A stretch of DNA of 64,000 nucleotides, from assembly GCA_964006375.1 (NCBI GenBank), contig OZ023262.1:56923009-56987008 (forward strand), read 5' to 3'. Shown here in pieces: positions 63,932 to 64,000 of the stretch. Both the position numbers and the translations under genes were made by a program. This DNA comes from Tillus elongatus. Its lineage: Eukaryota; Arthropoda; Insecta; Coleoptera; Cleridae. Below the pieces are notes generated by a model. It saw nothing but the letters and a program-made list of their open reading frames with translations, had not been told where the DNA came from and did no database searches. Within the stretch, counting starts at the first letter, position 1. Each line of letters opens with the position of its first letter.

Positions 63932-64000
63932 TATCACACCGATAACTCGAAAAATAATGGGCCGATTTTGACAAAATTTGGTGAATACCTTCCTTTTCTA
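63930..64000. repeat. block B, cut by window end
   Basis: GTATCACACCGATAACTC followed by ATGGGCCGATTTTG and ACCTTCCTTTTC. The copy continues beyond the window. Confidence 0.8.

Overview
This window is AT-rich nuclear DNA from an arthropod, almost certainly an insect. Its autonomous elements point that way: a mariner-type DD41D transposon, a pogo/Tigger-like transposon, an errantivirus-type LTR retroelement with an env gene, jockey/CR1-like LINE fragments, a Mutator-like relic, tRNA-derived SINEs and hAT-type nonautonomous elements. I cannot name the species; a beetle or similar insect is possible but unproven. No bacterial operon, CRISPR array, prophage or complete multi-exon host gene is visible. 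The window is a transposon graveyard with several young insertions. The only probable host coding exon is a short one at 59829-59958 on the minus strand.

Layout. 1-3400: decayed pogo/Tigger-like element with a cluster of 14-bp subterminal motifs. 3575-8905: one copy of an abundant hairpin-ended repeat unit whose central (TA)n tract has received two different DNA transposons. One is an intact mariner with 417-bp inverted repeats (3788-5857); the other encodes an unclassified, broken protein (5952-8371). 9040-14480: two related LINE fragments, with repeat-unit copies between them. 14480-24930: dispersed repeats, a SINE with a 12-bp target duplication, and a minisatellite. 24932-25975: a fold-back element whose two arms each carry the same 48-codon ORF. 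27470-29393: a 137-bp satellite array with a five-monomer higher-order repeat. 29971-37227: an LTR retroelement of errantivirus type, minus strand, with 420-bp LTRs. 37600-50550: more repeat units, a Mutator-like relic, a dead DD41D mariner, and a hAT-type element with a perfect 8-bp target duplication. 50550-64000: further repeat units, a second hAT-type element with a perfect 8-bp duplication, the candidate host exon, and a GC-rich hairpin.

The most widespread component is one composite repeat family. One end is a roughly 300-bp palindrome-ended segment bounded by GACGCAGCAAGTGCGTTATG and its reverse complement. A middle body follows, then a block beginning CACACCGATAACTC ('block B'), then a (TA)n tract of 58-172 bp. 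Last comes 'block A' (GACCCCGGATATG ... CGGGATCTCCTCA), ending in a hairpin TTAGTGAATTTT/AAAATTCACTAA. A nested copy at 11920-12882 defines both ends and an apparent A^T insertion site without target duplication, which suggests a Helitron/HINE-like nonautonomous element. This family accounts for most of the 22 long (TA)n microsatellites.

Interactions between elements are mostly nesting: transposons in (TA)n tracts, the LTR element in a LINE coding region, and a hAT element in a satellite-related repeat. The LTR element has LTRs with only one difference that I can see, yet gag and pol are broken and env is open. It was therefore probably mobilised in trans by an intact relative.
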